The notes beneath the pieces are model-generated. The model was not told the origin of the DNA. It made no database searches and saw only the letters and a program-made list of their open reading frames with translations. Of a DNA stretch of 15,038 bases, positions 6,909 to 14,273 are shown piece by piece. The translations under genes and the position numbers were made by a program. Each line of letters begins with the position of its first letter. Positions within the stretch are counted from its first letter, which is position 1. Location of the stretch: positions 1 to 15,038 of the forward strand of contig PNMH01000085.1 in assembly GCA_013823505.1 (NCBI GenBank). Direction: 5' to 3'. This DNA is from Polaromonas sp. (GTDB lineage: Bacteria; Pseudomonadota; Gammaproteobacteria; Burkholderiales; Burkholderiaceae).

Positions 6909-7841
6909 ATGCCCACCACCCCCGAAGTCCTCATCAGCGAAGTCGGCCCGCGCGACGGGCTGCAGTCCGTCAAGGCCACCATGCCCACGGCCGACAAGCT
7001 GCGCTGGATCGACGCGCTCGTGGCGGCCGGTCTGCGCGAGATCGAGGTCGGCTCCTTCGTGCCGCCCAAGCTGCTGCCACAGATGGCGGACGCGCCCGCG
7101 CTGGTGCAGCACGCTATGCAGCACCCAGGCTTGATGGTCATGGCGCTGGTGCCCAACCGTCGCGGCGCCGAGGCGGCGCTCGCCGCGGGCGTGCTCAAGA
7201 TCACCCTGCCCGTGTCGGCGAGCGAGGCGCATTCGCTGGCCAACGTGCGCAAGACGCGCGAGCAGATGCTGGTGGAACTGCGCGAGGTGCACGCGCTGCG
7301 GCGCGACACCGCACCCGGTGTGGCCATGGAAGTGGGCCTGTCCACCGCCTTTGGCTGCACGCTGCAGGGCGCAGTGGCCGAAGACGACGTGATCCGCTTG
7401 GCGGTGGCCTGTGTGGAGGCCGGCGTGGACGAGGTCGGTCTGTCCGACACCACCGGCATGGCGAACCCGGCGCAGGTGCGCCGACTGTTCACGCGGCTTC
7501 GCGCCGAGCTCGGCGAGCGCGCGGGCGCAGCCCACATGCACAACACGCGCGGCCTGGGCCTGGCCAACTGCCTCGCGGCCTATGACGTGGGTGTGCGCAC
7601 CTTCGATGCTTCGCTCGGTGGCCTGGGCGGCTGCCCGTATGCGCCCGGCGCTTCGGGCAACGTGGTCACCGAAGACCTGGTCTTCATGTTCGAGGCCATG
7701 GGCGTGCGCACCGGCATCGACCTTCAAAAACTCATCGCCGCGCGCGAGCCCCTCAAGGCCGGCCTGCCGGGCGAACCCGTCTACGGCATGACGCCCGAAG
7801 CCGGTTTGCCCAAGGGCTGGCCCAACCACCCAACACCATGA
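6909..7841 (+). CDS. Hydroxymethylglutaryl-CoA lyase
   Basis: A 310-residue TIM-barrel lyase that cleaves HMG-CoA to acetoacetate and acetyl-CoA, as in leucine or HMG breakdown. The catalytic features are visible: EVGPRDGLQ with R15 and D16, E46 in EIEVGSF, the GLSTAFGC strand, GLSDTTGMANP, metal-binding H209 and H211 in AHMHNTRG, and C242 in the flexible loop GGLGGCPYAPGASGN. The HNTRG form, instead of the HDTYG of the animal enzyme, is usual in bacterial paralogues, so a related 3-hydroxy-3-methylacyl-CoA could be the true substrate. The ATG at 6909 is chosen by family length; an in-frame GTG at 6894 is possible and neither has a clear Shine-Dalgarno. The stop overlaps the next start as ATGA, so translation is coupled to the CoA-transferase. 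The symbol mvaB is sometimes used for this family. Confidence 0.92.
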   Translation: MPTTPEVLISEVGPRDGLQSVKATMPTADKLRWIDALVAAGLREIEVGSFVPPKLLPQMADAPALVQHAMQHPGLMVMALVPNRRGAEAALAAGVLKITLPVSASEAHSLANVRKTREQMLVELREVHALRRDTAPGVAMEVGLSTAFGCTLQGAVAEDDVIRLAVACVEAGVDEVGLSDTTGMANPAQVRRLFTRLRAELGERAGAAHMHNTRGLGLANCLAAYDVGVRTFDASLGGLGGCPYAPGASGNVVTEDLVFMFEAMGVRTGIDLQKLIAAREPLKAGLPGEPVYGMTPEAGLPKGWPNHPTP

Positions 7842-9028
7842 ACAAACTCCCCTTTGAGGGCCTGCGCGTCGTCGAATTCACCCACATGGTCATGGGCCCC
7901 ACCTGCGGCATGGTGCTGGCAGACCTGGGGGCCGAGGTCATCAAGGTCGAGCCGCCGGCCGGCGACAACACGCGCCGCCTGCTCGGCTCGGGCGCGGGCT
8001 TCTACCCGCTGTTCAACCGCAACAAGAAGAGCCTGGTGCTCGACCTGCAATCGCCCGAAGGCAAGGAGGCGGTGCTCAAGCTGATCGCCACCGCCGATGT
8101 GGTGAGCGAAAACTTCAAGCCCGAGACCATGAAGAAGCTGGGTCTGGACTACCAGAGCCTCAAGACGCTGAACCCGCGCCTCATCCACGTGAGCCACAAA
8201 GGTTTTCTGCCCGGGCCTTACGACCACCGCACCGCGCTCGACGAGGTGGTGCAGATGATGGGCGGCCTCGCCTACATGACCGGCCGCCCGGGCGACCCGC
8301 TGCGCGCGGGCTCGTCGGTGAACGACATCATGGGTGGGCTGTTCGGCGCCATCGGCGTCATGGCTGCGCTGAGCGCGCGCGAGAAAACCGGTCTGGGCAG
8401 CGAGGTGCAGAGCTCGCTGTTCGAGAACAACGTCTTCCTCGTCGCCCAACACATGATGCAGTTCGCCGTGACCGGCCTGCCCGCCGCGCCCATGCCCGAG
8501 CGCATTTCGTCCTGGGGCATTTACGACGTGTTCAAGGTCAAGGACCAGGGGCAGATCTTTCTGGCGGTGGTGAGCGACACGCAGTGGGCCATTTTCTGCG
8601 ACGCGTTCGGCTACGACGACCTCCAGGCCGACCCGCGCCTGCTGGGCAACAACAACCGCGTGCGTTGCCGCGACTGGCTCATCCCGCTGCTGCGCGAGCG
8701 CCTGGCGCAGCAGAGCGCTGCGGACCTGGCCGCGCTGTTCGAGCGCCACGGCCTGCCGTTTGCGCCCATCACCCAACCCCACGAGCTGCTGGACGACCCA
8801 CACCTCTGCGCCACCGGGGGCCTCGCGCCCATCACCCTGCCCGACGGCGAGCGCGCCGGGCAGACCGCACAAACCGTGCTGCTGCCGCTGGCGCTCGACG
8901 GCGAACGCCTGGGCGTGCGCCGCAGCCCACCCAAGCTGGGCGAACACAGCGCCGAGCTGCTGGCCGAACTCGGCTACTCGGCCGAAGACGCGGCCCGCCT
9001 CAGCCAGACGGTGGAGAAAGCCGCCTGA
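7838..9028 (+). CDS. CaiB/BaiF family (family III) CoA-transferase
   Basis: A 396-residue cytoplasmic enzyme of the formyl-CoA transferase family, which moves CoA between carboxylic acids through a mixed anhydride on an aspartate. The N-terminus shows the family pattern (GLRVVEFTHMVMGPTCG, then LADLGAEVIKVEPP and NRNKKSLVLDLQ). The catalytic aspartate is D163 in SSVNDIMGGL. The C-terminal segment LPFAPITQPHELLDDPH is also typical. The gene overlaps the HMG-CoA lyase by ATGA, so the two products are probably made in equal amounts and act in sequence: the transferase would make the CoA ester and the lyase would split it. HMG, citramalate or a similar branched hydroxydicarboxylate is the likely acid, with succinyl-CoA or acetyl-CoA as possible donor. 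The exact substrate cannot be read from sequence. Confidence 0.9.
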   Translation: MNKLPFEGLRVVEFTHMVMGPTCGMVLADLGAEVIKVEPPAGDNTRRLLGSGAGFYPLFNRNKKSLVLDLQSPEGKEAVLKLIATADVVSENFKPETMKKLGLDYQSLKTLNPRLIHVSHKGFLPGPYDHRTALDEVVQMMGGLAYMTGRPGDPLRAGSSVNDIMGGLFGAIGVMAALSAREKTGLGSEVQSSLFENNVFLVAQHMMQFAVTGLPAAPMPERISSWGIYDVFKVKDQGQIFLAVVSDTQWAIFCDAFGYDDLQADPRLLGNNNRVRCRDWLIPLLRERLAQQSAADLAALFERHGLPFAPITQPHELLDDPHLCATGGLAPITLPDGERAGQTAQTVLLPLALDGERLGVRRSPPKLGEHSAELLAELGYSAEDAARLSQTVEKAA

Positions 9029-9034
9029 GAAGTC

Positions 9035-9061
9035 ATCAATTCAGACGGTTCTTTCATTGAT
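9035..9061. promoter_or_regulatory. Dyad over the LysR promoter, possible autoregulatory site
   Basis: ATCAAT (9035-9040) and ATTGAT (9056-9061) form an inverted repeat with a 15-base spacer, and the right arm overlaps the proposed -35 element. LysR proteins commonly bind such interrupted dyads and repress their own promoter. The arms are only six bases, so chance is not excluded. Confidence 0.3.
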
Positions 9062-9085
9062 TCATAACGAGTCGTGGGGTAATCT
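9057..9085 (+). promoter_or_regulatory. Sigma-70-type promoter of the LysR gene
   Basis: TTGATT (9057-9062) and TAATCT (9080-9085) are separated by exactly 17 bases. Transcription should start about 6-8 bases after the -10 element, that is at about 9091-9093, which coincides with the GTG start at 9092. The message would then be leaderless or nearly so. Confidence 0.5.
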
Positions 9086-9091
9086 GCCCCG

Positions 9092-10012
9092 GTGGACAAA
9101 CTCAAACAACTCGAAACCTACGCATCGGTGGCCACGCGCGGCAGTCTGACCGCCGCCGCCAAAGCCGAAGGGGTGGCCCCCGCCATCATCGGCCGCCGGC
9201 TTGATGCACTCGAAGCCCGCCTGGGCGTGAAGCTCATGGTGCGCACCACGCGGCGCATCACCCTCACCCACGAAGGCAGCGCCTTTCTCGAAGACTGCCA
9301 CCGCCTGCTGACCGACCTGGCCAATGCCGAGGCCAGCGTGAGCGCCGGTGGTGTGAAAGCCAGCGGGCACCTGCGCATCACCGCACCAGCCGGCTTTGGT
9401 CGCCGCCACGTGGCGCCGCTCGTGCCGCACTTTCGCGAGCTGCATCCGGAGGTGACGATTTCGCTCAACCTGAGCGACCGCGTGGTCGACGTGGCGGGCG
9501 AAGGCTACGACTGCGCGGTGCGCGTGGGCGACCTGCCCGATTCGTCGCTGGTGAGCGTGCGCCTGGCCGAAAACCGCCGCCTGTGCGTGGCCACGCCGCG
9601 CTACCTGCAGCACCACGGCAAGCCACAAACCCCGGCCGACCTGGTGCGCTTTGACTGCCTCACGCTGTCCAGCGACGCCTCCCAAACCCGCGGCTGGGCG
9701 TTTGCCGTGCCGGGTGAGGGCGGCGAGACCACCATCATCCACCTGCGCCCCGGCGGCCCGCTGGACTGCACCGACGGCCAGGTGCTGCACGAGTGGTGCC
9801 TGGCCGGCTACGGCATTGCGTGGCGCAGCACCTGGGAGGTGGAGGCCGACATCGCGCAAGGGCGGCTGGTGAGCGTGCTCGAGGACTTCGCTGCGCCGCC
9901 CAACGGCATCTTTGCGCTGTTCCCGCAGCGCAAACACCTGGCGCTGCGTGTGCGCCTGTGGATCGACTTTCTGAAGCACGAGTACGCGCGGCCGGAATTC
10001 TGGAAAAGCTGA
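9092..10012 (+). CDS. LysR-family transcriptional regulator
   Basis: A 306-residue regulator. The N-terminal winged helix-turn-helix is clear (MDKLKQLETYASVATRGSL, AIIGRRLDALEARLGVKLM, then RTTRRITLTHEG). An effector-binding domain follows (HLRITAPAGFGRRHVAPLVP, with DCAVRVGDLPDSSL). The CrgA/AaeR-like pattern SGHLRITAP is typical of regulators of aromatic or small-acid metabolism. The GTG at 9092 gives the exact family N-terminus and has no Shine-Dalgarno, but a promoter is placed so that the transcript would begin at the GTG. It follows the CoA-transferase by 63 bases on the same strand and ends 60 bases from the convergent davA. By position it may regulate the CoA-transferase/lyase pair; the target is not proven. 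Confidence 0.92.
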   Translation: MDKLKQLETYASVATRGSLTAAAKAEGVAPAIIGRRLDALEARLGVKLMVRTTRRITLTHEGSAFLEDCHRLLTDLANAEASVSAGGVKASGHLRITAPAGFGRRHVAPLVPHFRELHPEVTISLNLSDRVVDVAGEGYDCAVRVGDLPDSSLVSVRLAENRRLCVATPRYLQHHGKPQTPADLVRFDCLTLSSDASQTRGWAFAVPGEGGETTIIHLRPGGPLDCTDGQVLHEWCLAGYGIAWRSTWEVEADIAQGRLVSVLEDFAAPPNGIFALFPQRKHLALRVRLWIDFLKHEYARPEFWKS

Positions 10013-10043
10013 TCGCGACCGTGGGGTGTGGTTGGGTGAGTGG

Positions 10044-10060
10044 CCCCGTTGCAGCCGGGG
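10044..10060. terminator. Weak hairpin between convergent LysR and davA genes
   Basis: CCCCG (10044-10048) pairs with CGGGG (10056-10060) over a 7-base loop in the 60-base gap between two converging genes. There is no T run on either side, so it could help transcription stop but is not a standard intrinsic terminator. Confidence 0.25.
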
Positions 10061-10072
10061 TGCGGCGGAACT

Positions 10073-10873
10073 TCACCCGGGGTTGTAGAGGTCGGGGCGC
10101 CGGTCGAGCAACTGAGACGTGTTGCGGACGCTGCTCAGTTTCGAGCCCTCCAGGCGCACGAGCAACAAGCCCTCGTCCCGCCCGCCTTCAGCGAGCACCT
10201 CGCCCATCGGCGCGCACACGGTGCTCAGCCCGCCGTACGTGGTGCTGCCTTCGTGACCGCAGGCATTGGCGTAGGCCAGGAACACGCGGTTTTCCAGTGC
10301 TCGGGCCGGCAGCAGCACGCGCTGCACCTCGTCGAAATCGACCATGTTGGCGGTGGGCACCAGGACCGCGTCTACCCCTTGCAGCGCGAGCCCACGCGCC
10401 GGCTCGGGGAACTCGATGTCGTAACAGACCAGCAGGCCCAGGCGCCAGCCGTGCCAGTCGAACACCGCGGGCGCCTGGGGGCCGGGGCTGAACTGCGCGC
10501 GGTCGATGTCACCAAACAGGTGGGTCTTGCGGTAGTTCGCGAGGCACTCGCCATCGGCGTCGACGAATTGCACCGCGTTGAACGGTCGGCCTTGCGGATT
10601 GAGTTCGGGGTAGCCATGGACGATGGCGATGCCGTGGCGCTGCGCGATTGCCGCCACGGCTTGCGCGAGCGGGCCGTGGGCGGGCTCGGCCAGCGTGGCC
10701 ACGGCAGCCGCGCCGATCTGATACCCCGTGACCGACATCTCGGGGCACACCAGCAACTCGGCCCCCTGCGCGCGGGCCTCGGCGGCGGTGGTGTCGAGCC
10801 GCGTCAGGGCCTCGGCGGTGTTCGCTGCATAGGGGCACTGCCAGAGCGCGAGGATGAGGGTATCGGGGTTCAT
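10073..10873 (-). CDS. davA: 5-aminovaleramidase (nitrilase superfamily)
   Basis: A 266-residue carbon-nitrogen hydrolase with the full Glu-Lys-Cys triad: E45 in LLVCPEMSVTGY, K116 in NYRKTHLFGD and C150 in LLVCYDIEFPE. The segments around K116 and C150 (NYRKTHLFG-D, FSPG, GLL-CYDIEFPE-AR, LVPTANM) match what I recall of Pseudomonas putida DavA, which hydrolyses 5-aminopentanamide to 5-aminovalerate and ammonia. The neighbouring davB makes that amide, which strengthens the call. The ATG at 10873 gives the family length; the frame is open far upstream, but that is a shadow of the beta-lactamase gene. It is the last gene of the lysE-davB-bla-davA run, 47 bases after the beta-lactamase. The next pathway enzymes (DavT, DavD) are not in the window. 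Confidence 0.88.
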   Translation of the reverse strand: MNPDTLILALWQCPYAANTAEALTRLDTTAAEARAQGAELLVCPEMSVTGYQIGAAAVATLAEPAHGPLAQAVAAIAQRHGIAIVHGYPELNPQGRPFNAVQFVDADGECLANYRKTHLFGDIDRAQFSPGPQAPAVFDWHGWRLGLLVCYDIEFPEPARGLALQGVDAVLVPTANMVDFDEVQRVLLPARALENRVFLAYANACGHEGSTTYGGLSTVCAPMGEVLAEGGRDEGLLLVRLEGSKLSSVRNTSQLLDRRPDLYNPG

Positions 10874-10884
10874 GCGTGTGGGTG

Positions 10885-10912
10885 AGGGCTTCGACAAGCT
10901 CAGCCCAGACGG
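10885..10912. repeat. REP-like intergenic repeat between bla and davA
   Basis: GGGCTTCGACAAGCTCAGCC and the following bases form an imperfect hairpin (outer GGGCT/AGCCC, inner GCTT-CGAC-AAGC). The same short sequence is, from general knowledge, a frequent intergenic repeat in Comamonadaceae and related high-GC genomes. In the transcript it would lie between the beta-lactamase and davA and could alter mRNA stability. Only one copy is in this window. Confidence 0.45.
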
Positions 10913-10920
10913 AAGTGGGC

Positions 10921-11802
10921 TCAGGCCACGAGACCCGCAGCGAGCCGGGCCACACCGGCAAGAGTGGCTTCTTTCACCGCGCTGCTGGCGGTGCTCTCCG
11001 CGAGGTAGGCGGTGATGATCAGTGGCGCCCGGCCGTTCGTGGGCCAGGCGATGCCGATGTCGTTGGCGTCGGTCTTGTTGGTGCCGGTCTTGTCGCCCAC
11101 CCGCCAACCCGAAGGCAGGCCGGCGCGCAGGCGCTTGTCGCCCGTGGTGTTGCCCACCAGCCATTGCTGGAGGCGTTCGCGCGAGGCGGGGGAGAGCGCG
11201 TTGCCGAGCAGCAGTTTCTGCATCGTGAGCGCCATCGCGCGCGGGGTGGTGGTGTCGAGCAGCGCAGCAGCGGTGCCAGTGTTGAGTTCGGTCTCTCGGC
11301 GGTCGAGGCGCGTGGTGTCGTCGCCCAGTTCGCGCGCAAAACGCGTGAGCGCTGCCGGGCCGCCATAACTGTCGAGGATGAAGTTGGCCGCGCTGTTGTC
11401 GCTGGTGGTGATGGTGGCTTCGCACAGGCCGGCCAGGCTCATGCCCTCGGCGGTGCCGGCAAAGCGCTCGGTCACCGGCGAATACGTGACGAGATCGGTC
11501 TTGGCGTAGGTGATGCGGCGCTCCAGCGATTCCTGGCCTCGGTCCACCCGGGCGAGCACCAGCGCGCTGGCCAGCAGCTTGAAGGAGCTGAGCATCATGA
11601 AACGCTCGTCGGCCCGGTGGCCGTGGGTCTGGCCGGTGGCGGTGTCGAGGATGAGCACGCCCAGGCGACCCTGGGCAGTGGTCTCCAGCTGTTGCAGTTG
11701 GGCTTGCAAACCGGGCGCTGAGTGGGCGCACGCGGACAAGAGGGCAAAGGGGCTGGCGATGGCCAGCGCGGTGGCGGTTGTGAAGTGGCGGCGTTGGATC
11801 AT
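10921..11802 (-). CDS. Class A serine beta-lactamase, Tat-exported
   Basis: A 293-residue protein with every class A signature: S72-S-F-K75 (Ambler S70 and K73), S134-D-N136 (130-132), E170 to N174 in ETELN (E166 and N170), and K238-T-G (234-236). It should hydrolyse penicillins and perhaps cephalosporins; the spectrum cannot be predicted. The N-terminus (MIQRRHFTTATALA) carries a twin-arginine motif and a hydrophobic stretch ending in LLSAC, which also fits a lipobox at C25, so it may be a periplasmic lipoprotein. The ATG at 11802 is 20 bases after the davB stop, and the gene is 47 bases before davA, so it is probably co-transcribed with both. Its GC content matches its neighbours, which suggests a long-resident chromosomal gene. 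Confidence 0.93.
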   Translation of the reverse strand: MIQRRHFTTATALAIASPFALLSACAHSAPGLQAQLQQLETTAQGRLGVLILDTATGQTHGHRADERFMMLSSFKLLASALVLARVDRGQESLERRITYAKTDLVTYSPVTERFAGTAEGMSLAGLCEATITTSDNSAANFILDSYGGPAALTRFARELGDDTTRLDRRETELNTGTAAALLDTTTPRAMALTMQKLLLGNALSPASRERLQQWLVGNTTGDKRLRAGLPSGWRVGDKTGTNKTDANDIGIAWPTNGRAPLIITAYLAESTASSAVKEATLAGVARLAAGLVA

Positions 11803-11822
11803 GGGCAGGACTGTAGCGGGGC

Positions 11823-13493
11823 TCAGTCCGGCAGCGCCATCGGCCCGAGTTCGGCGAACACATCGCCCGGGCCGGGGTTGTCGGCGTGCGTGCGGCCGCC
11901 CAGGTGTTTCACGATGCCCCACACCGCATTGAGCGAGGTCTGCACCGCGCCCTCGACCCAGGCGGGTGTGAACGACACGTCGTCACCGGCGATGAAGATG
12001 CCGCGCTCGGCGGGCGCAAAGCCGTCCTGCATGAAGTGGCTGTACATGCGGTGGTTGTAGCGGTAGTGGCCGGGCAGCGCGCCCTTGAACGCGCCGAGGA
12101 AATGCGGGTCGGCTTCCCACGACACGCTGATCGGGTCGCCGATGATGTGGCTGGCAATGTCCACGTCGGGGTAGATCTTCTTCAAGGCCGAGAGCGCAAG
12201 CTGCACGCGCTTTTCGGTGCCGTGGGGCAGCATCTTCAGCGCGTCGCCCATCCACGCGTAGCTCAGGCAGATCACGCCGGGTTGGTCGGGTCCGTTGTCG
12301 AACAAATAGGTGCCGCGCGTGAGCCGGTCGGTCAGCGTCATGCCCATCACCGGCCAGCCGTTCGCTTTCAGGTCGTTCCAGAACGGCCGGTCGACCATCA
12401 CGAAGGTTTTGGACGACTGCATGTAGCGCGTGCGGTCCAGCGCCATCCAGTGCTTCTGCGAAAACAGCAACTCTTCCACCGCGATCTGCGTGGTGAGCAG
12501 CCAGCTCTGGCAGGTGGTGAGCACGGCGGGGTAGGCCTGCGTGTTGCCCCAGGTGTCGGTGACCGCGAGCTGGTTGCCCGCCGCGCGGCTGATGGCTGTG
12601 ACGCCGGCGCGCGGTGCACCGTTGTGAAGGCTGGCCAGCGTGGTGCCGGCGGGCCAGTGGCGCATCTCGCTGGCAGCAGGCGCGTGTTGCCACAGGCCCA
12701 GCGGCACCTGCTGCACACCGCCCACGATCAGGTGCTGGTTTTCGTCGCAACCCGTGAGCACCACGCGCAGGATCTCCAGCATGGAGTTCGGAAAGTCCGA
12801 GTCCCAGCCGCCAGTGCCGAAGCCGACCTGGCCGAACACCTCGCGGTGGTGGAAGGAGAGCTTGGCGAAGGCCTCGGACGTGGCGACGAAGTCGTAGAAG
12901 GTGCGGTCGTCCCACAGCGGCACCAAGCGGTCCCACAAGGCCTTGAGGCGCGGAACGTCGCGCTCGCGCAGCGCCTGCTGCAGGTCGGTGAAGCCCGCGC
13001 CTGCTTCGAGCGCCTGTCTCCAAGCCTCGGCCACTTCGCTGAACAGCGGAGGCAAATCGGCCAGCGTGCGGGCCCAGTGTGTCTGGCCTTCGAGGTCCAC
13101 CACCGTGCAGCCGGCGGCGGGGGTGAGCGGGTTGGGAAACGGCCGGGTCTTCAGGCCCAACCGGTTCACGTAGTGGAAGAAGGCCGTGCCCGAGGCCGGG
13201 AAGCGCATGCCACCCAGCTCGGCCACCACGCCCTGGCCACCCTCGAACGCCTGCGAGCGAAGCCGCCCGCCCATGCGCGAAGCCTCGTAGAGCACGGGCT
13301 TGAGGCCCAGCTTCATCAGCTCGAAGGCCGCCACCATGCCCGCCATGCCGGCGCCGACGATGGCCACCTCCTGCCCCAGGCGCTCGGTGGGCAGCTCGCC
13401 CAGGCCTTGCGGGTGGGCGATCCAGTCGTCAAACGCAAACGGAAAGTCGGGGCCGAAAACGGTGACGGGCGCCTCGGTGCTGCGCAGGGACAT
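11823..13493 (-). CDS. davB: L-lysine 2-monooxygenase (flavin amine oxidase family)
   Basis: A 556-residue FAD enzyme that converts L-lysine and O2 to 5-aminovaleramide, CO2 and water. The FAD dinucleotide motif is VAIVGAGMAGMVAA (G47, G49, G52), followed by GGRLRSQAF and AELGGMRFP. The rest matches what I recall of P. putida DavB over long stretches: FGPDFPFAFDDW near the N-terminus, RTFYDFVATS, FGTGGWDSDFPNSMLEI, LDRTRYMQSSKTFV, and GDDVS-TPAWVEGAVQTSLN near the end. The length agrees with about 560 for DavB. The ATG at 13493 has GGGAGG 5 bases upstream. It lies 25 bases after lysE and 20 before the beta-lactamase. Tryptophan 2-monooxygenase is a relative, but the downstream davA and upstream lysE favour lysine. 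Confidence 0.94.
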   Translation of the reverse strand: MSLRSTEAPVTVFGPDFPFAFDDWIAHPQGLGELPTERLGQEVAIVGAGMAGMVAAFELMKLGLKPVLYEASRMGGRLRSQAFEGGQGVVAELGGMRFPASGTAFFHYVNRLGLKTRPFPNPLTPAAGCTVVDLEGQTHWARTLADLPPLFSEVAEAWRQALEAGAGFTDLQQALRERDVPRLKALWDRLVPLWDDRTFYDFVATSEAFAKLSFHHREVFGQVGFGTGGWDSDFPNSMLEILRVVLTGCDENQHLIVGGVQQVPLGLWQHAPAASEMRHWPAGTTLASLHNGAPRAGVTAISRAAGNQLAVTDTWGNTQAYPAVLTTCQSWLLTTQIAVEELLFSQKHWMALDRTRYMQSSKTFVMVDRPFWNDLKANGWPVMGMTLTDRLTRGTYLFDNGPDQPGVICLSYAWMGDALKMLPHGTEKRVQLALSALKKIYPDVDIASHIIGDPISVSWEADPHFLGAFKGALPGHYRYNHRMYSHFMQDGFAPAERGIFIAGDDVSFTPAWVEGAVQTSLNAVWGIVKHLGGRTHADNPGPGDVFAELGPMALPD

Positions 13494-13518
13494 GGGAGCC
13501 TCCCGGTTTGAACGGACT

Positions 13519-14148
13519 TCAGGCCAGGCTGCTCAGGAGCCAGAGCGCCGTGCCCCACATCATGAGCGCAACCAGGCCGTCCAGCGCACGCCACACGTGC
13601 AGCGAATTGAGCCGGCGTCCCAGCCAGAAGGCGGCCACGCCCAGCGCCAGAAACCACACCACCGAACCGGCGGCCGCGCCGAGTCCAAACACCGTGCTGC
13701 CCTGGCCGTAGGCCAGCGACGCGGTGCCGATCAACACGGCGGTGTCGAGCCAGGCGTGCGGGTTCAGCCACGAGAAGGCCAGCGCCGAAAACACCGCCTG
13801 GCGGCGCGAGACCGGCTCGGCGACCACGCTGCTGTCGCCTTCAATGGCCACCGTGCGCGGGTGCAGGAACCGCTGGAACGCCTGCCAGCCGTAGACCGAG
13901 AGGAACAGCACGCCGGCACCGACCAGCGCACCCATGAGCTTGTCCGACAGGCCGCCGAGCTGGGCCAGACCGAGCACGCCGAGCGAGATCAGGGCGATGT
14001 CTGCCACCGCGCACACCGCCACGGTGAGCCACAGGTGCTGGCGCTGCAGGCCCATGCGCAAGACGTGGGCGTTCTGTGGGCCGATGGCCATGATCAGCGA
14101 GATGCTCAGCACCATGCCGGCGGTGAAGGTGGGGAAGGCGAGGGTCAC
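13519..14148 (-). CDS. lysE: LysE/ArgO-family basic amino acid exporter
   Basis: A 209-residue inner-membrane protein with about six TM helices and the family motif IMAIGPQNAHVLRMGL near the N-terminus, plus the AFSWLNPHAWLDT segment in the second half. LysE and ArgO export lysine and arginine to relieve intracellular excess. The GTG at 14148 is chosen because GGAG lies 6 bases upstream and the product (TLAFPTFTAGMVLSI) has the family length; the frame is open further up to 14232. It is the first gene of a minus-strand run with davB, a beta-lactamase and davA. It is divergent from an ArgP/LysG-like regulator, the classic lysE-lysG arrangement. Confidence 0.9.
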   Translation of the reverse strand: MTLAFPTFTAGMVLSISLIMAIGPQNAHVLRMGLQRQHLWLTVAVCAVADIALISLGVLGLAQLGGLSDKLMGALVGAGVLFLSVYGWQAFQRFLHPRTVAIEGDSSVVAEPVSRRQAVFSALAFSWLNPHAWLDTAVLIGTASLAYGQGSTVFGLGAAAGSVVWFLALGVAAFWLGRRLNSLHVWRALDGLVALMMWGTALWLLSSLA

Positions 14149-14273
14149 GACGAACTCCGGGAATCGGGAAGGCCCACGGGGGTGGGTGGATGGGCTGGAG
14201 TGTGCCGCGCAAACGCATTCGTTTAAACCCATTTAACTTAAACTCAGAACACTTAAAAAATACTTGATCAAAC
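14149..14273. promoter_or_regulatory. Divergent lysE-lysG control region with dyad at 14221-14243
   Basis: The 125-base gap becomes very AT-rich from 14210 on. GTTTAA (14221-14226) and TTAAAC (14238-14243) are exact complements separated by 11 bases, matching the interrupted T-N11-A dyads bound by LysR-type regulators. In lysG-lysE systems the regulator acts from such a site when lysine or arginine is bound. Promoters for both directions should lie in the AT-rich part, but no single -35/-10 pair stands out. The regulator start at 14274 has no Shine-Dalgarno. Confidence 0.6.

Noticed and set aside
6737..7585. Plus-strand ORF spanning the island edge and the HMG-CoA lyase
   Set aside because: Alternative frame of the lyase gene, with Arg/Ala-rich translation and no family pattern.
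10874..11863. Upstream extension of the davA frame, suggesting a 596-residue fusion
   Set aside because: The extra residues are Arg/His/Pro-rich frame noise of the beta-lactamase gene; nitrilase homology starts at the ATG at 10873.
11803..11922. Longer start for the beta-lactamase at 11922
   Set aside because: It would overlap the end of davB and put a long Arg/Pro-rich segment before the Tat signal, which belongs at the N-terminus.
11886..13511. 541-codon plus-strand ORF opposite davB
   Set aside because: Shadow of davB. The davB frame matches lysine 2-monooxygenase throughout.
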